From positions 109,314 to 173,313 of the forward strand of contig NZ_BBLY01000001.1 in NCBI RefSeq assembly GCF_000971175.1: a stretch of DNA of 64,000 bases, written 5' to 3'. Shown piece by piece: positions 9,355-19,297 of the stretch. A model generated the notes under the pieces. The model ran no database searches, was not told the DNA's origin, and saw only the letters and a list, made by a program, of their open reading frames with translations. The position numbers and the translations under genes are program-made. Source of the DNA: Demequina pelophila (GTDB lineage: Bacteria > Actinomycetota > Actinomycetes > Actinomycetales > Demequinaceae). The stretch's first letter is position 1, and each line of letters opens with the position of its first letter.

Positions 9355-10098
9355 ATGACCCACATCTGGGCGCACCGCGGTGCGCGCGTCGAGGCCCCCG
9401 AAAACACCCTGGCCGCCTTCGCCGCGGCGATCGACGCCGGTGCCGACGGCATCGAGCTCGACGTGCACCTCACGGCGGACGGGCGCCTGGTGGTCCACCA
9501 CGACGAGACGGTGGTCCTGCCCACCGGGGAGCCGGCCCTCCTGCGCGACCTGCCGTACGAGGCGGTGCGCACCATCGACGTGGGCACGCCCGGGGCGGGA
9601 GTCCACCGCATCCCCACGCTCGACCAGGTGTTCGCCCTGCTCGCGCCCACGGATCTCACCCTCAACGTGGAGATCAAGGACGGCCTGGTGCGCTACCCGG
9701 GCATCGAGGGCGCGGTCCTCGCGGCCGAGCGCGGCTCCGGGATGGCCGAGCGCATCGTCTACTCGTCCTTCAACCACCACACGCTCGTCGCGCTGCGCCG
9801 GCTGCGCCGCGGCGTCGACATCGCGCCGCTGTACACGGAGGCGCTCGTCGAGCCGTGGCTGTACGCGCGCCGCCTAGGAGCGCGCGCGGTGCACCCCTTC
9901 CACCCGACGCTCGCCTTCCCGGGCACCTTCGAGGGGTTCGAGGAGAGCGGCATCGAGCTGCGTCCGTGGACGGTCAACGACCCCGCGGCGTGGCGCTCGC
10001 TCACCCTCGCCGGCGTCGACGCGATCATGACCGACGACCCGCGCGCCGCGGTGAAGGTGCGCGACGAGGTCCGCGCCGCGCGGCACGCCCGCGCCTGA
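9355..10098 (+). CDS. Glycerophosphodiester phosphodiesterase
   Basis: The enzyme hydrolyses glycerophosphodiesters to glycerol-3-phosphate and an alcohol, recovering phosphate and carbon from phospholipid head groups. The 247-residue product has the GDPD signature: WAHRGARVEAPENTLAAF, DGIELDVHLTADGRLVVHHDE, and later NVEIKDG. These supply the catalytic His residues and the Glu/Asp metal ligands. There is no signal peptide, so it is cytosolic. The ATG at 9355 is chosen over an upstream in-frame ATG at 9286 because that one would lie within the PHO-box region and the family N terminus begins here. A -10-like hexamer 7 nt before the ATG suggests a leaderless transcript. Confidence 0.9.
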   Translation: MTHIWAHRGARVEAPENTLAAFAAAIDAGADGIELDVHLTADGRLVVHHDETVVLPTGEPALLRDLPYEAVRTIDVGTPGAGVHRIPTLDQVFALLAPTDLTLNVEIKDGLVRYPGIEGAVLAAERGSGMAERIVYSSFNHHTLVALRRLRRGVDIAPLYTEALVEPWLYARRLGARAVHPFHPTLAFPGTFEGFEESGIELRPWTVNDPAAWRSLTLAGVDAIMTDDPRAAVKVRDEVRAARHARA

Positions 10099-10190
10099 CC
10101 GCGCGCCCGATCACGAGCCGCCCCTGACGGCGGGCCCCCGGACGCCACCACGCGCCGGGTCCCGCCCGGCCCGCGTCTAGGCTGGGCACC

Positions 10191-11993
10191 ATGCTTCGCA
10201 TGTCAACGCTCTTCCTGCGCACCCTGCGCGAGGACCCCGCCGACGCCGAGGTCGCGTCGCACAAGCTGCTCGTCCGTGCCGGCTACATCCGCCGCGCCGC
10301 CCCCGGCATCTACACCTGGCTGCCGCTGGGACTTAAGGTGCTCGCCAAGGTGGAGCGCGTCGTCCGCGAGGAGATGGACGCCGCGGGCGGCCAGGAGGTC
10401 CACTTCCCGGCGCTGCTGCCCCGCGAGCCCTACGAGGCGACCGGCCGCTGGACCGAGTTCGGCCCCGGCATGTTCCGCCTCCAGGATCGCAACGGCGGCG
10501 ACTACCTGCTCGCCCCCACGCACGAGGAGATGTTCACCCTTCTGGTCAAGGACCTGTACAGCAGCTACAAGGACCTGCCGCTGACCATCTACCAGATCCA
10601 GACCAAGTATCGCGACGAGGCCCGTCCCCGCGCCGGCCTGCTGCGCGGGCGCGAGTTCGTCATGAAGGACTCGTACTCGTTCGACGTCACCGACGAGGGC
10701 CTGGACGCGAGCTACCAGGCCCAGCGCGACGCCTACGTGCGCATCTTCGAGCGCCTGGGCCTCGAGTACGTCATCGTCTCCGCCATGGCGGGCGCGATGG
10801 GCGGCTCGAAGTCGGAGGAGTTCCTGTCGCCCACGCCCATCGGCGAGGACACCTACGTCCGCTCGCCCGGGGGCTATGCCGCGAACGTCGAGGCCGTCAC
10901 CACCCCGGTGCCGGAGGCGATCGACTTCGCCGACGCGCCCGCGGCCCACGTCGAGGACACCCCCGACACGCCCACCATCGCGACGCTGGTCGACTTCGCC
11001 AACGCCCACCACCCGCGCGCCGACCGCGCCTGGACCGCGGCGGACACCCTCAAGAACGTGGTCCTCGCCGCGACCAACCCGGCGGGGGAGCGCGGCCTCC
11101 TGGTCGTGGGCCTCCCCGGCGACCGCGAGGTGGACCTCGCGCGCCTCGAGGCCGCCATGGCGCCGGCCACGGTCGAGCCTGCGACCGACGAGGACCTCGC
11201 GACGCACCCCGAGCTGGTCAAGGGGTACATCGGCCCCGGCGTGCTGGGCCCGCAGGCCCGCCCCGCGGACGTCGCCTTCCTGTCCGAGGACGACGCGACG
11301 ATCCCGTACCTGCTCGACCCGCGCATCGTCCCCGGGACCCGGTGGATCACCGGCGCGAACGCGCCCGGTCGGCACGTCTTCGACCTGGTCGCCGGCCGCG
11401 ACTTCGTGGGCGACGGCACCATCGAGGCCGCCGAGGTGCGCGCCGGCGACCCCGCTCCCGACGGCTCGGGCCCGCTCGAACTCGCGCGCGGCGTGGAGAT
11501 CGGCCACATCTTCCAGCTGGGCCGCAAGTACGCCGAGGCGCTCGACCTGCGCGTCCTCGACGTCAACGGCAAGCAGCAGGTGGTCACCATGGGCTCGTAC
11601 GGCATCGGCGTCACCCGCTGCCTCGCGCTGCTCGCGGAGAACCACCACGACGAGCTGGGCCTGCGCTGGCCCGTCCAGGTCGCGCCGTACCAGGTGCACG
11701 TGGTCGCCACCGGCAAGGACGCGGCCGTCTTCGAGGCCGCCGAGCGCCTGGCCACGGACCTCGAGGCCGCCGGCATCGAGGTCTGCTACGACGACCGCCC
11801 CAAGGTCTCGCCCGGCGTGAAGTTCAAGGACGCCGAGCTGATCGGCGCGCCGTTCATCCTGGTCGCCGGCCGCGGCCTCGCGGACGGCCAGGTGGAGCTC
11901 AAGGTGCGTGCCAAGGGCACGTCCGAGCAGCTCCCGGTGGACGATGCTGCGGCCACCGTGGCCGCGCGCGTCCGGCAGTCGCTGGCCGGCTAG
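10191..11993 (+). CDS. proS: Prolyl-tRNA synthetase (bacterial type)
   Basis: ProRS charges tRNA-Pro. The 600-residue product is class II: motif 1 region [23 protein letters not shown], motif 2 within [14 protein letters not shown] sequence (here [25 protein letters not shown]) and motif 3 [10 protein letters not shown] large insertion domain (about residues 225-400) marks the bacterial editing-competent type. The C-terminal anticodon-binding domain reads [20 protein letters not shown] and [19 protein letters not shown]. The start MLRMSTLF is typical of actinobacteria. TAGGCT at 10178-10183, seven bases before the ATG, indicates a leaderless promoter. Confidence 0.97.
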   Translation: MLRMSTLFLRTLREDPADAEVASHKLLVRAGYIRRAAPGIYTWLPLGLKVLAKVERVVREEMDAAGGQEVHFPALLPREPYEATGRWTEFGPGMFRLQDRNGGDYLLAPTHEEMFTLLVKDLYSSYKDLPLTIYQIQTKYRDEARPRAGLLRGREFVMKDSYSFDVTDEGLDASYQAQRDAYVRIFERLGLEYVIVSAMAGAMGGSKSEEFLSPTPIGEDTYVRSPGGYAANVEAVTTPVPEAIDFADAPAAHVEDTPDTPTIATLVDFANAHHPRADRAWTAADTLKNVVLAATNPAGERGLLVVGLPGDREVDLARLEAAMAPATVEPATDEDLATHPELVKGYIGPGVLGPQARPADVAFLSEDDATIPYLLDPRIVPGTRWITGANAPGRHVFDLVAGRDFVGDGTIEAAEVRAGDPAPDGSGPLELARGVEIGHIFQLGRKYAEALDLRVLDVNGKQQVVTMGSYGIGVTRCLALLAENHHDELGLRWPVQVAPYQVHVVATGKDAAVFEAAERLATDLEAAGIEVCYDDRPKVSPGVKFKDAELIGAPFILVAGRGLADGQVELKVRAKGTSEQLPVDDAAATVAARVRQSLAG

Positions 11994-11999
11994 GAGCCG

Positions 12000-12037
12000 G
12001 CGCGCCGCGCGAGGCTGGGAGCGGGCGCGCGGCGCGC
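12000..12037. terminator. Bidirectional hairpin between proS and lipoprotein gene
   Basis: GCGCGCCGCGCG (12000-12011) pairs perfectly with CGCGCGGCGCGC (12026-12037), a 12-bp all-GC stem with a 14-nt loop. It lies between two convergent genes. No T-tract follows on either side, so termination may need Rho or rely on stem strength. Confidence 0.5.
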
Positions 12038-12039
12038 GG

Positions 12040-12933
12040 CTATGCGCCGGCAAGGCCGGGCAGGGCGGGCACCTCGGAGGTGCCGCCCGCCCGGTCGGCC
12101 GCGCGTCCCGCGGCCTCGACCGCGGCGGCGAGGAGCCAGTCGACGTCCTCGGAAGCCGCCTCGATCGCGAGGCGCGTGTACGCGTCGCCCAGGTCGCGCT
12201 CGAGCCCGGCCGCGTAGGCCGCGCGGGCCTCCGCGTCGGTCAGCGCGTCGGCGGGGACGTCGTAGAGCTGTGCGCGCAGGCCCGTCTCGCCGGCGGCCGC
12301 CGCAAGCGCGTCGCCGCGGTCGCGGTGGAGCGCCTGAGAGGCGAGCGCATCCTGGCGCTCGTCCTCCTCGGCGGCCGCGGCGATCGCCTCGTACGCGAAG
12401 GCCAGGGCGTAGTGGGCGCGCGCCAACTCGGCCAGGGTCGTGCCGGGCACGGCGGTGTCCGCGTTCGGGACCGGCTCCCCGCCCGGGCCGGTCAGACCCG
12501 CCGCGTCGAGCGCCAGGGCGTGCCCGAGCGCGATCGACCTCAGCAGCGCGGCGAGCGACGCGTCGTCCGTCTCCAGGGCGGCGTCCAGGGCCCCCTGGGT
12601 GGCGGCGAGCACCGCCTCCGCGAGGGCCGCGCTCGGCACCTCGGGCGTCGAGTCCGGGTACTCGACGTAGATCCCGCCCAGCGCCGCGAGCCGCTCGGGC
12701 GCGGTGGCGGACTCGAGCTCCGCGAGGGTCCCCGTGGCCGCCGCGGCGGCGTCGATCACGGCCTGCTCCCGCAGGGCCGCGGCGTCGCGGACCTGCACCT
12801 CGGGGGAGGGCGTGCGCAGCGGGATGGGCGGGGTCTCGAGGCGCAGCGAGCAGCCCGTCGCGCCGCCCGCGAGCAGCGCCGCGACGGCCATGAGGGCGGC
12901 GGGGCGGCGCAGGCGGGTCACGGCGGTCATCAT
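12040..12933 (-). CDS. Ferritin-like (DUF4439) lipoprotein
   Basis: The 297-residue product begins with a short basic stretch, a hydrophobic segment and a lipobox-like GGATGCS with Cys28, so it is probably an exported lipoprotein. The mature part is Ala/Glu-rich and helical. The C-terminal half (ALAFAYEAIAAAAEEDERQDA, ALHRDRGDALAA) resembles the DUF4439 ferritin-like four-helix domain. Function is unknown. Position between proS and rimP, in opposite orientation to both, is conserved in actinobacteria (as in Mycobacterium tuberculosis around Rv2844). Start is the first ATG of ATGATG at 12933; there is no strong Shine-Dalgarno. Confidence 0.75.
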   Translation of the reverse strand: MMTAVTRLRRPAALMAVAALLAGGATGCSLRLETPPIPLRTPSPEVQVRDAAALREQAVIDAAAAATGTLAELESATAPERLAALGGIYVEYPDSTPEVPSAALAEAVLAATQGALDAALETDDASLAALLRSIALGHALALDAAGLTGPGGEPVPNADTAVPGTTLAELARAHYALAFAYEAIAAAAEEDERQDALASQALHRDRGDALAAAAGETGLRAQLYDVPADALTDAEARAAYAAGLERDLGDAYTRLAIEAASEDVDWLLAAAVEAAGRAADRAGGTSEVPALPGLAGA

Positions 12934-12954
12934 GACATGCCCCAGGTCGGGGCC

Positions 12955-12960
12955 TAGAAT
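12955..12960 (+). promoter_or_regulatory. -10 element of the rimP-nusA-infB operon
   Basis: TAGAAT matches the TANNNT -10 pattern and lies in the 81-bp gap between the divergent lipoprotein gene and rimP, about 55 nt before the rimP ATG. No clear -35 hexamer is visible, which is common in this genome. Confidence 0.4.
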
Positions 12961-13014
12961 GACTCCGGACCAAATGAAGCAACGGAGCGCGCACGGCGCG
13001 CGGGAGGCGAACTC

Positions 13015-13473
13015 ATGGAGCTGTCGAGCCGCATCACGGAGATCGCCGCACCCGCGGCCCAGGAGGCCGGGCTCGTGCTCGAGGGAGTCGAGGTGAGCGC
13101 GGCAGGCAAGCGCTCGCGCGTCGTCGTCACCCTCGACCTGCCCGAGACCGAGGTGGGGTCCGCGGACCTCGACCGCGTCGCGGAGGCCTCGCGGGCCATC
13201 GGCGCCGCGCTCGACGAGGCGGACGTGCCGTCCACGCCGTACGTGCTCGAGGTGACCACGCCCGGCACCGACCGCCCGCTCACCGAGCGCCGCCACTTCC
13301 TGCGCGCCCGCACCCGCCTGGTCGAACTCACGCTCGCCGACGGCCCCCTCGAGGGCCGCCTCCTGGACGTGGTGGACGATGCGCTGGTGGTCGCGGTGGA
13401 CGGGCAGGAGCGGCGGGTGCCGCTCGCCGACGTGGCCTCGGGCCGCATCCTGGTCGAGATGAAGAGGGACTGA
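13015..13473 (+). CDS. rimP: Ribosome maturation factor RimP
   Basis: RimP acts in assembly of the 30S ribosomal subunit. The 152-residue protein shows the family pattern: [25 protein letters not shown], the central [23 protein letters not shown] and a C-terminal SH3-like half ending [24 protein letters not shown] just before the ATG at 13015 serves as Shine-Dalgarno. It opens the conserved rimP-nusA-ylxR-infB-rbfA-truB group; nusA begins one base after its stop. Confidence 0.95.
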   Translation: MELSSRITEIAAPAAQEAGLVLEGVEVSAAGKRSRVVVTLDLPETEVGSADLDRVAEASRAIGAALDEADVPSTPYVLEVTTPGTDRPLTERRHFLRARTRLVELTLADGPLEGRLLDVVDDALVVAVDGQERRVPLADVASGRILVEMKRD

Positions 13474-13474
13474 C

Positions 13475-14482
13475 ATGGACATCGACATGGCCGCACTGCG
13501 CGGACTCGAGCGCGAGCGCGACATCAAGCTCGAGGTGCTCGTGGACGCGATCGAGCAGGCGCTGGTGAGCGCGTACCTCAAGTCGCCCGGCGCCCACAGC
13601 CACGCGCGCGCCCACGTGGACCGCGCGACGGGCAAGGTGTCGATCTTCGCCCGCGAGGAGGTCGAGCACGACGCGGAGATCGAGGACCAGCCGGAGTTCG
13701 ACGACACCCCCGAGAACTTCGGGCGCATCGCCACCGCGACGGCACGCCAGGTGATCGTCCAGCGCCTGCGTCAGGCGGGGGACGATGCGGTGCTGGGCGA
13801 GTACGCCGGCCGCGAGGGCCAGTTGGTGTCCGGCATCATCCAGCAGTCCTCGGACCCCAAGAACGTCCACGTCGACATCGGCGACGTCGAGGCGATCCTG
13901 CCCCCGCACGAGCAGGTCCCCACCGAGGTGTACGTGCACGGCGAGCGTCTCAAGGGCTACGTGCTCGACGTCTCGCGCGGCAACAAGGGCCCGTCGATCA
14001 CGCTGTCGCGCACGCACCCCGGCCTGGTGCGCAAGCTGTTCGAGCTCGAGGTGCCCGAGATCGCCGACGGCACCGTCGAGATCATGAGCCTCGCCCGCGA
14101 GGCCGGCCACCGTACCAAGATCGCGGTGCGCGCCACCGTCCCCGGCGTGAACCCCAAGGGCGCGTGCATCGGCCCCATGGGTGCGCGCGTGCGCGCCGTC
14201 ATGAGCGAGCTTCGCGGCGAGAAGATCGACATCATCGACTGGGACGAGGACCCCGCGACGTTCGTGGGCAACGCCCTGTCGCCGTCGCGCGTCGTCTCGG
14301 TGACCGTGGTCGACGAGGAGGCCCGCGCCGCCCGCGTCGTGGTGCCGGACTTCCACCTGTCCCTCGCGATCGGCAAGGAGGGGCAGAACGCCCGCCTCGC
14401 CGCGCGCCTCACGGGGTGGCGCATCGACATCCGTTCGGACGAGTCTCCGGACATTCCGGGCCGCGCCGGTTCGGCACATTGA
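13475..14482 (+). CDS. nusA: Transcription termination/antitermination protein NusA
   Basis: NusA binds RNA polymerase and nascent RNA to modulate pausing, termination and antitermination. The 335-residue product has the N-terminal polymerase-binding domain ([18 protein letters not shown]), an S1 domain ([20 protein letters not shown]) and two KH domains ([38 protein letters not shown]). It lacks the C-terminal acidic repeats of E. coli NusA, which is normal for actinobacteria. Start ATG 13475 immediately follows the rimP stop. Confidence 0.97.
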   Translation: MDIDMAALRGLERERDIKLEVLVDAIEQALVSAYLKSPGAHSHARAHVDRATGKVSIFAREEVEHDAEIEDQPEFDDTPENFGRIATATARQVIVQRLRQAGDDAVLGEYAGREGQLVSGIIQQSSDPKNVHVDIGDVEAILPPHEQVPTEVYVHGERLKGYVLDVSRGNKGPSITLSRTHPGLVRKLFELEVPEIADGTVEIMSLAREAGHRTKIAVRATVPGVNPKGACIGPMGARVRAVMSELRGEKIDIIDWDEDPATFVGNALSPSRVVSVTVVDEEARAARVVVPDFHLSLAIGKEGQNARLAARLTGWRIDIRSDESPDIPGRAGSAH

Positions 14483-14559
14483 CCGGAGGCGCTAGACTGG
14501 ACCAGCCGAGAGACCCGTCTCGCGTCGATGCGGCGCGCAACCACGCTCCTCACGAGCCG

Positions 14560-14820
14560 GTGCGCACCTGCGTCGGGTGTCGGGAGCGGGCCCCTCGGTC
14601 GGTCCTTGTGCGAGTGGCGCACGTGGGCGGCCGTGCGGTCGTCGACGAGCGTCGAAGCCTCCCGGGCCGGGGTGCCTGGCTGCATCCCGACGCGGAGTGC
14701 CTCGCGCTGGCGGTGAAACGCCGGGCCCTGCAGCGCGCGTTGCGCGTCGCGGAGCTCGATGTGACCGGCCTCGCGGTCGGTGATCCGGGATCGTGCCCAC
14801 CCACGAGTCAGACGGGATGA
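14560..14820 (+). CDS. ylxR: YlxR family RNA-binding protein (DUF448)
   Basis: A small basic protein of 86 residues with the YlxR signature TCVGCRERAPRSVLVRV and PGRGAWLHPDAECL. YlxR proteins bind nucleic acid and have been linked to transcription regulation and RNase P; the role here is unknown. The only plausible start codon in frame after the preceding stop is the GTG at 14560 directly before RTCVGC, with no clear Shine-Dalgarno. A TAGACT hexamer at 14493-14498 could be a secondary promoter. The nusA-ylxR-infB order is conserved. Confidence 0.88.
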   Translation: MRTCVGCRERAPRSVLVRVAHVGGRAVVDERRSLPGRGAWLHPDAECLALAVKRRALQRALRVAELDVTGLAVGDPGSCPPTSQTG

Positions 14821-14912
14821 AAGCCCATGGCCATCCGATGAGTACCTCGCGATGAGTACCCACCCGTAACGACGGCTCGACCCTGCCTCGGTCGAGTCGA
14901 GACAGGAGAATT

Positions 14913-17795
14913 GTGGCAAAGCCCCGCGTTCACGAGATCGCGAAGGAGCTCGGAATTCCGAGCAAGCAGCTGATCGCCAAGCTCAACGAGCTCGGCGAAT
15001 ACGTCAAGGGACCCGCCTCCACCCTGGAGGCCCCGGTCGTGCGCAAGGCGCGCGAGGCGTTCCCGGCCGACAAGGCCGGCGCCCCCGCCGCATCGTCCGG
15101 CGCCAAGCCCGCGGCGAAGCCCGCCGCCAAGCCGGGCGCGAAGCCCGGCCCCAAGCCCGGTCCCAAGGCCCCGGAGGCGTCCGCCCCCGAGCCCGCCGTC
15201 GAGGCCCCCGCGCCCGCGGCCCAGCCCGAGACCCCCGCGCGTCCCGCGGCCCGTCCCGGCGCCAAGCCCGGCGGCCGTGCCGAGGCGCCCGCGCGCCCCG
15301 CGGGCCAGCCCGGTCCGCGCACCCCGCAGGGTGGCCGCCCCGGCGCGACCCCCGGTGGCCGTCCCGGCGGCGCCGCTCAGCCCGGTCCGCGCGCCCCGCA
15401 GGGCGGCCGTCCCGGCGACCGTCGCGACCGTCCGGCCAAGCCTGCCGACGCGCAGGGCGCCCAGGGCGCCGCGGCGCCCGCGCAGGGCGAGGCCGGCAAG
15501 CCGCGTCCCAACGTGCCGCTGCCCAGCGACATGCCCCGCCCCCGGCCGCGTCCGGCGGGCAACAACCCCTTCTCCGACCGGTCGGCCGGCCCGCGTCCGC
15601 GGCCCCGTCCGGGCGGCAACAACCCGTTCCAGTCGCCGCGCCCCGGCCCGCGTCCGGGCGGCGGCGGCCGTCCCGGCGGTCCCGGTGCCGGTGGCGGCGC
15701 ACGTCCCGGCGGCGCGCCCGCGGGCACCCCGGGTCGCGGCTTCGGCCCCCGTCCCGCCGGTGGTCCCGGCGGTGGCGCTCCCGGACGTCCGGGCGGCTTC
15801 GGCGGCCCTGGTGGCGCTCCCGGCGGTCGTCCGGCCCCCGGCGGCCGCGGCCGTGGCGGCGGCACCGCCGGTGCGTTCGGCCGTGCGGGCGGCAAGCCCG
15901 TCCGCGGCCGCAAGTCCAAGCGGGCGAAGCGGGCCGAGTACGAGCAGCAGCAGGCCCCGGCGATCGGCGGCGTGCAGATCCCTCGCGGTGACGGCAACAC
16001 GCCGATCCGCCTGCGCCGCGGCGCGACGCTGACGGACTTCGCCGAGAAGATCGAGGTCAACCCCGCGTCGCTCGTCACCGTCCTGTTCCACCTGGGCGAG
16101 ATGGCGACCGCGACGCAGTCGCTCGACGAGGACACCTTCGCGGCGCTGGGCGAGGAGCTGGGCTACAAGATCCAGATCGTGTCGCCCGAGGACGAGGACA
16201 AGGAGCTCCTCGAGGGCTTCGGCGTCGACCTCGAGGCCGAGGAGGCCGCGGAGTCGGACGAGGACCTCGAGCCCCGCGCGCCCATCGTCACCGTCATGGG
16301 TCACGTCGACCACGGAAAGACGCGCCTGCTGGACTCGATCCGCAAGGCGAACGTCATCGCGGGCGAGGCCGGCGGCATCACCCAGCACATCGGTGCGTAC
16401 CAGGTGCACGCCGAGCACGAGGGCGTCGACCGTGCCATCACGTTCATCGACACCCCGGGTCACGAGGCGTTCACCGCCATGCGTGCCCGTGGTGCCAAGG
16501 TCACGGACATCGCGATCCTCGTGGTCGCGGCGGACGACGGCGTGATGCCGCAGACCATCGAGGCGCTCAACCACGCCCAGGCGGCCAACGTGCCGATCGT
16601 GGTCGCGGTGAACAAGGTGGACAAGGAGGGGGCCAACCCCGCCAAGATCCGCCAGCAGCTCACCGAGTACAACCTCGTGGCCGAGGAGTACGGCGGCGAC
16701 ACGATGTTCGTCGACGTCTCCGCGCTCCAGGGCAAGGGCATCGACGAGCTCCTCGAGGCCGTGCTGCTCACCGCGGACGCGGGCCTCGACCTGCGCGCCA
16801 ACCCGAACAAGGACGCGCGCGGCGTGGCCGTCGAGGCCCACCTCGACAAGGGCCGCGGTGCCGTGGCGACCGTCCTGGTCAACTCCGGAACCCTGCGCGT
16901 CGGCGACGCGATCGTCGCCGGCACGGCCCACGGCCGCGTGCGTGCGATGTTCGACGAGCACGACAACCAGGTGGCGGAGGCGACCCCGGCGCGTCCGGTG
17001 CTCGTCATCGGCCTGACCTCGGTGCCCCGCGCCGGCGACACCTTCCTGGTGGCCGACGACGACCGCACCGCCCGTCAGATCGCGGAGAAGCGCGAGGCCG
17101 CCGAGCGCGCCGCCCAGCTGGCCAAGCGTCGCAAGCGCATCTCGCTCGAGGACTTCAACAAGGCCCTCGAGGAGGGCAAGGTCGAGACCCTCAACCTCAT
17201 CATCAAGGGTGACGTCTCCGGTGCCGTCGAGGCGCTCGAAGACGCGCTGCTCCAGATCGACGTGGGCGACGAGGTCGACCTGCGCATCATCCACCGCGGT
17301 GTCGGTGCGGTGACGCAGAACGACGTCAACCTCGCGACGGTCGACAACGCGATCATCCTCGGCTTCAACGTGCGCCCGGCCGAGCGCGTCCAGGAGCTCG
17401 CGGACCGCGAGGGCGTGGACATGCGCTTCTACTCGGTCATCTACCGTGCGCTCGAGGACGTCGAGGCCTCGCTCAAGGGCATGCTCAAGCCCGAGTTCGA
17501 GGAGCGTCAGACCGGTGCGGCGGAGATCATGGAGATCTTCCGTTCGTCCAAGTTCGGCAACATCGCGGGCTGCCTGGTCCGCGAAGGCCTCATGAAGCGC
17601 AACGCGAAGACCAAGGTCGTCCGCAACGGCGTCGTGGTCGGCGAGCCCACGCTCGACACCCTGCGCCGCTTCAAGGACGACGTCACCGAGGTCAAGGACG
17701 GCTACGAGTGCGGTATCGGCCTGGGCAAGTTCAACGACATCCAGGTCGGTGACATCATCGAGACGTTCGAGATGGTCGAGATCCCGAGGGACTGA
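14913..17795 (+). CDS. infB: Translation initiation factor IF-2
   Basis: IF-2 is the GTPase that brings initiator tRNA to the 30S subunit. The 960-residue protein starts at GTG 14913 behind AGGAGA (14904-14909). Residues about 5-50 form the IF2-N domain. A very long Pro/Ala/Gly/Arg low-complexity linker spans about residues 50-335, with repeated PGARP/GGRPGG units. The G domain starts near residue 463 with GHVDHGKT, then DTPGHEAF and NKVDK. The C-terminal domains bind fMet-tRNA. The 92-nt gap upstream holds a direct repeat of GATGAGTACC and no obvious ORF. The stop overlaps rbfA by one base. Confidence 0.97.
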   Translation: MAKPRVHEIAKELGIPSKQLIAKLNELGEYVKGPASTLEAPVVRKAREAFPADKAGAPAASSGAKPAAKPAAKPGAKPGPKPGPKAPEASAPEPAVEAPAPAAQPETPARPAARPGAKPGGRAEAPARPAGQPGPRTPQGGRPGATPGGRPGGAAQPGPRAPQGGRPGDRRDRPAKPADAQGAQGAAAPAQGEAGKPRPNVPLPSDMPRPRPRPAGNNPFSDRSAGPRPRPRPGGNNPFQSPRPGPRPGGGGRPGGPGAGGGARPGGAPAGTPGRGFGPRPAGGPGGGAPGRPGGFGGPGGAPGGRPAPGGRGRGGGTAGAFGRAGGKPVRGRKSKRAKRAEYEQQQAPAIGGVQIPRGDGNTPIRLRRGATLTDFAEKIEVNPASLVTVLFHLGEMATATQSLDEDTFAALGEELGYKIQIVSPEDEDKELLEGFGVDLEAEEAAESDEDLEPRAPIVTVMGHVDHGKTRLLDSIRKANVIAGEAGGITQHIGAYQVHAEHEGVDRAITFIDTPGHEAFTAMRARGAKVTDIAILVVAADDGVMPQTIEALNHAQAANVPIVVAVNKVDKEGANPAKIRQQLTEYNLVAEEYGGDTMFVDVSALQGKGIDELLEAVLLTADAGLDLRANPNKDARGVAVEAHLDKGRGAVATVLVNSGTLRVGDAIVAGTAHGRVRAMFDEHDNQVAEATPARPVLVIGLTSVPRAGDTFLVADDDRTARQIAEKREAAERAAQLAKRRKRISLEDFNKALEEGKVETLNLIIKGDVSGAVEALEDALLQIDVGDEVDLRIIHRGVGAVTQNDVNLATVDNAIILGFNVRPAERVQELADREGVDMRFYSVIYRALEDVEASLKGMLKPEFEERQTGAAEIMEIFRSSKFGNIAGCLVREGLMKRNAKTKVVRNGVVVGEPTLDTLRRFKDDVTEVKDGYECGIGLGKFNDIQVGDIIETFEMVEIPRD

Positions 17796-18226
17796 TGGCG
17801 GACAGCGCACGCGCTCTGAAGCTCGCGGGCACGATCAAGAAGATCGTCGCCCGCGCGCTTCAGACCGAATTCACGGACCCCCGGCTGACGTTCGTCACGG
17901 TGACCGACGTTCGGGTCACCGGCGACCTTCAGCAGGCCTCGGTCTTCTACACGGTGCTGGGATCGGATGCCGATCGCGCGGACGCCGCCAGGGCGCTGGA
18001 GCGGGCCAAGGGCCGGCTCCGCTCCCTGGTGGGCGGCCAGCTGGGCATCCGGCTCACGCCGTCGCTCGAGTTCCACCTCGACGCCGTCCCCGAGACGGCG
18101 GCCTCGCTCGACCGTGCCCTCCACGAGGCGCACGTGCGGGACGAGGAGCTCAAGCGGCTGCGCGAGAACGCGCGGTACGCCGGCGAGGAGGACCCGTACC
18201 GTCACCCCGACGAGGACGAGGCCTGA
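17795..18226 (+). CDS. rbfA: Ribosome-binding factor A
   Basis: RbfA associates with free 30S subunits and is needed for 16S rRNA 5' maturation. The 143-residue product has LKLAGTIKKIVARALQTEF, DPRLTFVTVTDVRVTGDLQ, ASVFYTVLG and the KH-like C-terminal SLEFHLD. An acidic tail (YAGEEDPYRHPDEDEA) is typical of actinobacteria. The ATG overlaps the infB stop (TGATG), so translation is probably coupled. Confidence 0.95.
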   Translation: MADSARALKLAGTIKKIVARALQTEFTDPRLTFVTVTDVRVTGDLQQASVFYTVLGSDADRADAARALERAKGRLRSLVGGQLGIRLTPSLEFHLDAVPETAASLDRALHEAHVRDEELKRLRENARYAGEEDPYRHPDEDEA

Positions 18227-18227
18227 T

Positions 18228-19163
18228 GTGGGCCGTCGCGGCGGGCCCGAGCCCGTTCCCGGCCTGGTCGTAATCGACAAGCCGGCCGGTTGGACCTCGC
18301 ACGACGTCGTCGCGCGGGTCCGCCGGCTGGCGGCCACCTCCAAGGTGGGCCACGCCGGCACGCTCGACCCCATGGCGACGGGTGTGCTCGTGCTGGGCAT
18401 CGGCCGCGCCACCAAGCTGCTCACGTACGTCGTGGGGCACGACAAGGGCTACGACGCGACCATCCGGCTGGGCCGCACCACCGTGACGGACGATGCGGAG
18501 GGCGACCTCACCGCATCGGCCGACGCCTCGGGCGTGACCGACCAGGCCATCGCGGCCGCCGTCGCGGAGCTCACCGGCGACATCATGCAGCGGCCCTCTG
18601 CAGTCTCCGCGATCAAGATCGACGGCAAGCGCGCCTACGCGCGCGTGCGCGGCGGCGAGGACGTCGAGATCCCGGCCCGCCCCGTCACCGTGTCACGCTT
18701 CGAGATCCTCGAGATCCGCCGGGACACCCCCGAGACCGGGGACGATGCGGTGGTCGACCTGGACGTCCACGTGGACGTGTCCTCGGGCACCTACGTGCGC
18801 GCGCTCGCGCGCGACCTGGGCGAGGCCCTGGGCGTGGGTGGCCACCTCACGGCGCTGCGCCGCACCCGGGTGGGGCGCATCGGCCTGGACCGGGCGCGCA
18901 CGCTCGAGGACCTGGGCGCCGTGGTCGACGGGGGAGAGGCGCTGCCGCGCGTGCCCCTCGCCGACGCCGCGGCCGCCGCGCTGCCGGTGATCGAGGTCTC
19001 CGACGCCGACGCGACCGCACTGGGCTACGGCCAGTGGATCGACGCGCCGGGGCTGGAGGGCACCGCCGTCGCGATCGCGCCCGGACCGCGGGCCGTCGCG
19101 ATCGTCGATCCGAAGGGCGCCAAGGCCAAGCCCGTCGTCGTCTTCGAGCCCGCCTCGACGTAG
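18228..19163 (+). CDS. truB: tRNA pseudouridine-55 synthase
   Basis: TruB isomerises U55 in the T-loop of tRNAs. The 311-residue protein has VIDKPAGWTSHDVVARVR and the catalytic motif GHAGTLDPMATG with Asp47, then DGKRAYARVRGGE and SSGTYVRALARDLG. The GTG at 18228, one base after the rbfA stop, is the first good start in frame and gives MGRRGGPEPVPGLVVIDKP. A C-terminal PUA-like segment completes the actinobacterial length. It ends the rimP-truB run. Confidence 0.95.
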   Translation: MGRRGGPEPVPGLVVIDKPAGWTSHDVVARVRRLAATSKVGHAGTLDPMATGVLVLGIGRATKLLTYVVGHDKGYDATIRLGRTTVTDDAEGDLTASADASGVTDQAIAAAVAELTGDIMQRPSAVSAIKIDGKRAYARVRGGEDVEIPARPVTVSRFEILEIRRDTPETGDDAVVDLDVHVDVSSGTYVRALARDLGEALGVGGHLTALRRTRVGRIGLDRARTLEDLGAVVDGGEALPRVPLADAAAAALPVIEVSDADATALGYGQWIDAPGLEGTAVAIAPGPRAVAIVDPKGAKAKPVVVFEPAST

Positions 19164-19180
19164 TCGGGTGGGCGGCCACG

Positions 19181-19207
19181 CGGTCCGCCCGGTCCGCCCG
19201 GTCCGCC
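19181..19207. repeat. Three tandem copies of a 9-mer after truB
   Basis: CGGTCCGCC occurs three times in a row. With the preceding GGGTGGGCGG it can fold into a GC-rich hairpin after truB, so it may help end the operon, but no T-tract is present. Confidence 0.6.
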
Positions 19208-19231
19208 CGTCGCGGGCGCGCGCCACGCGGT

Positions 19232-19260
19232 TTGGAGAATACGTAACGCTTCTGTAGCGT
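19232..19260 (+). promoter_or_regulatory. Promoter with overlapping dyad before methyltransferase gene
   Basis: TTGGAG (19232-19237) and TAGCGT (19255-19260) are 17 nt apart and form a reasonable sigma-70-type promoter. A perfect dyad ACGCT-N5-AGCGT (19246-19260) overlaps the -10, the usual geometry for a repressor operator. The regulator is unknown. Local AT content is higher than in the surroundings. Confidence 0.4.
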
Positions 19261-19297
19261 AATCCTCGTTCCCGGCCCCCCGACGATGCGAGGACCC

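Noticed and set aside
14808..17810. A 1000-codon minus-strand open frame opposite infB
   Set aside because: It mirrors infB codon by codon, has biased His/Arg/Val composition and no family motif; it is a by-product of very high GC at third positions.
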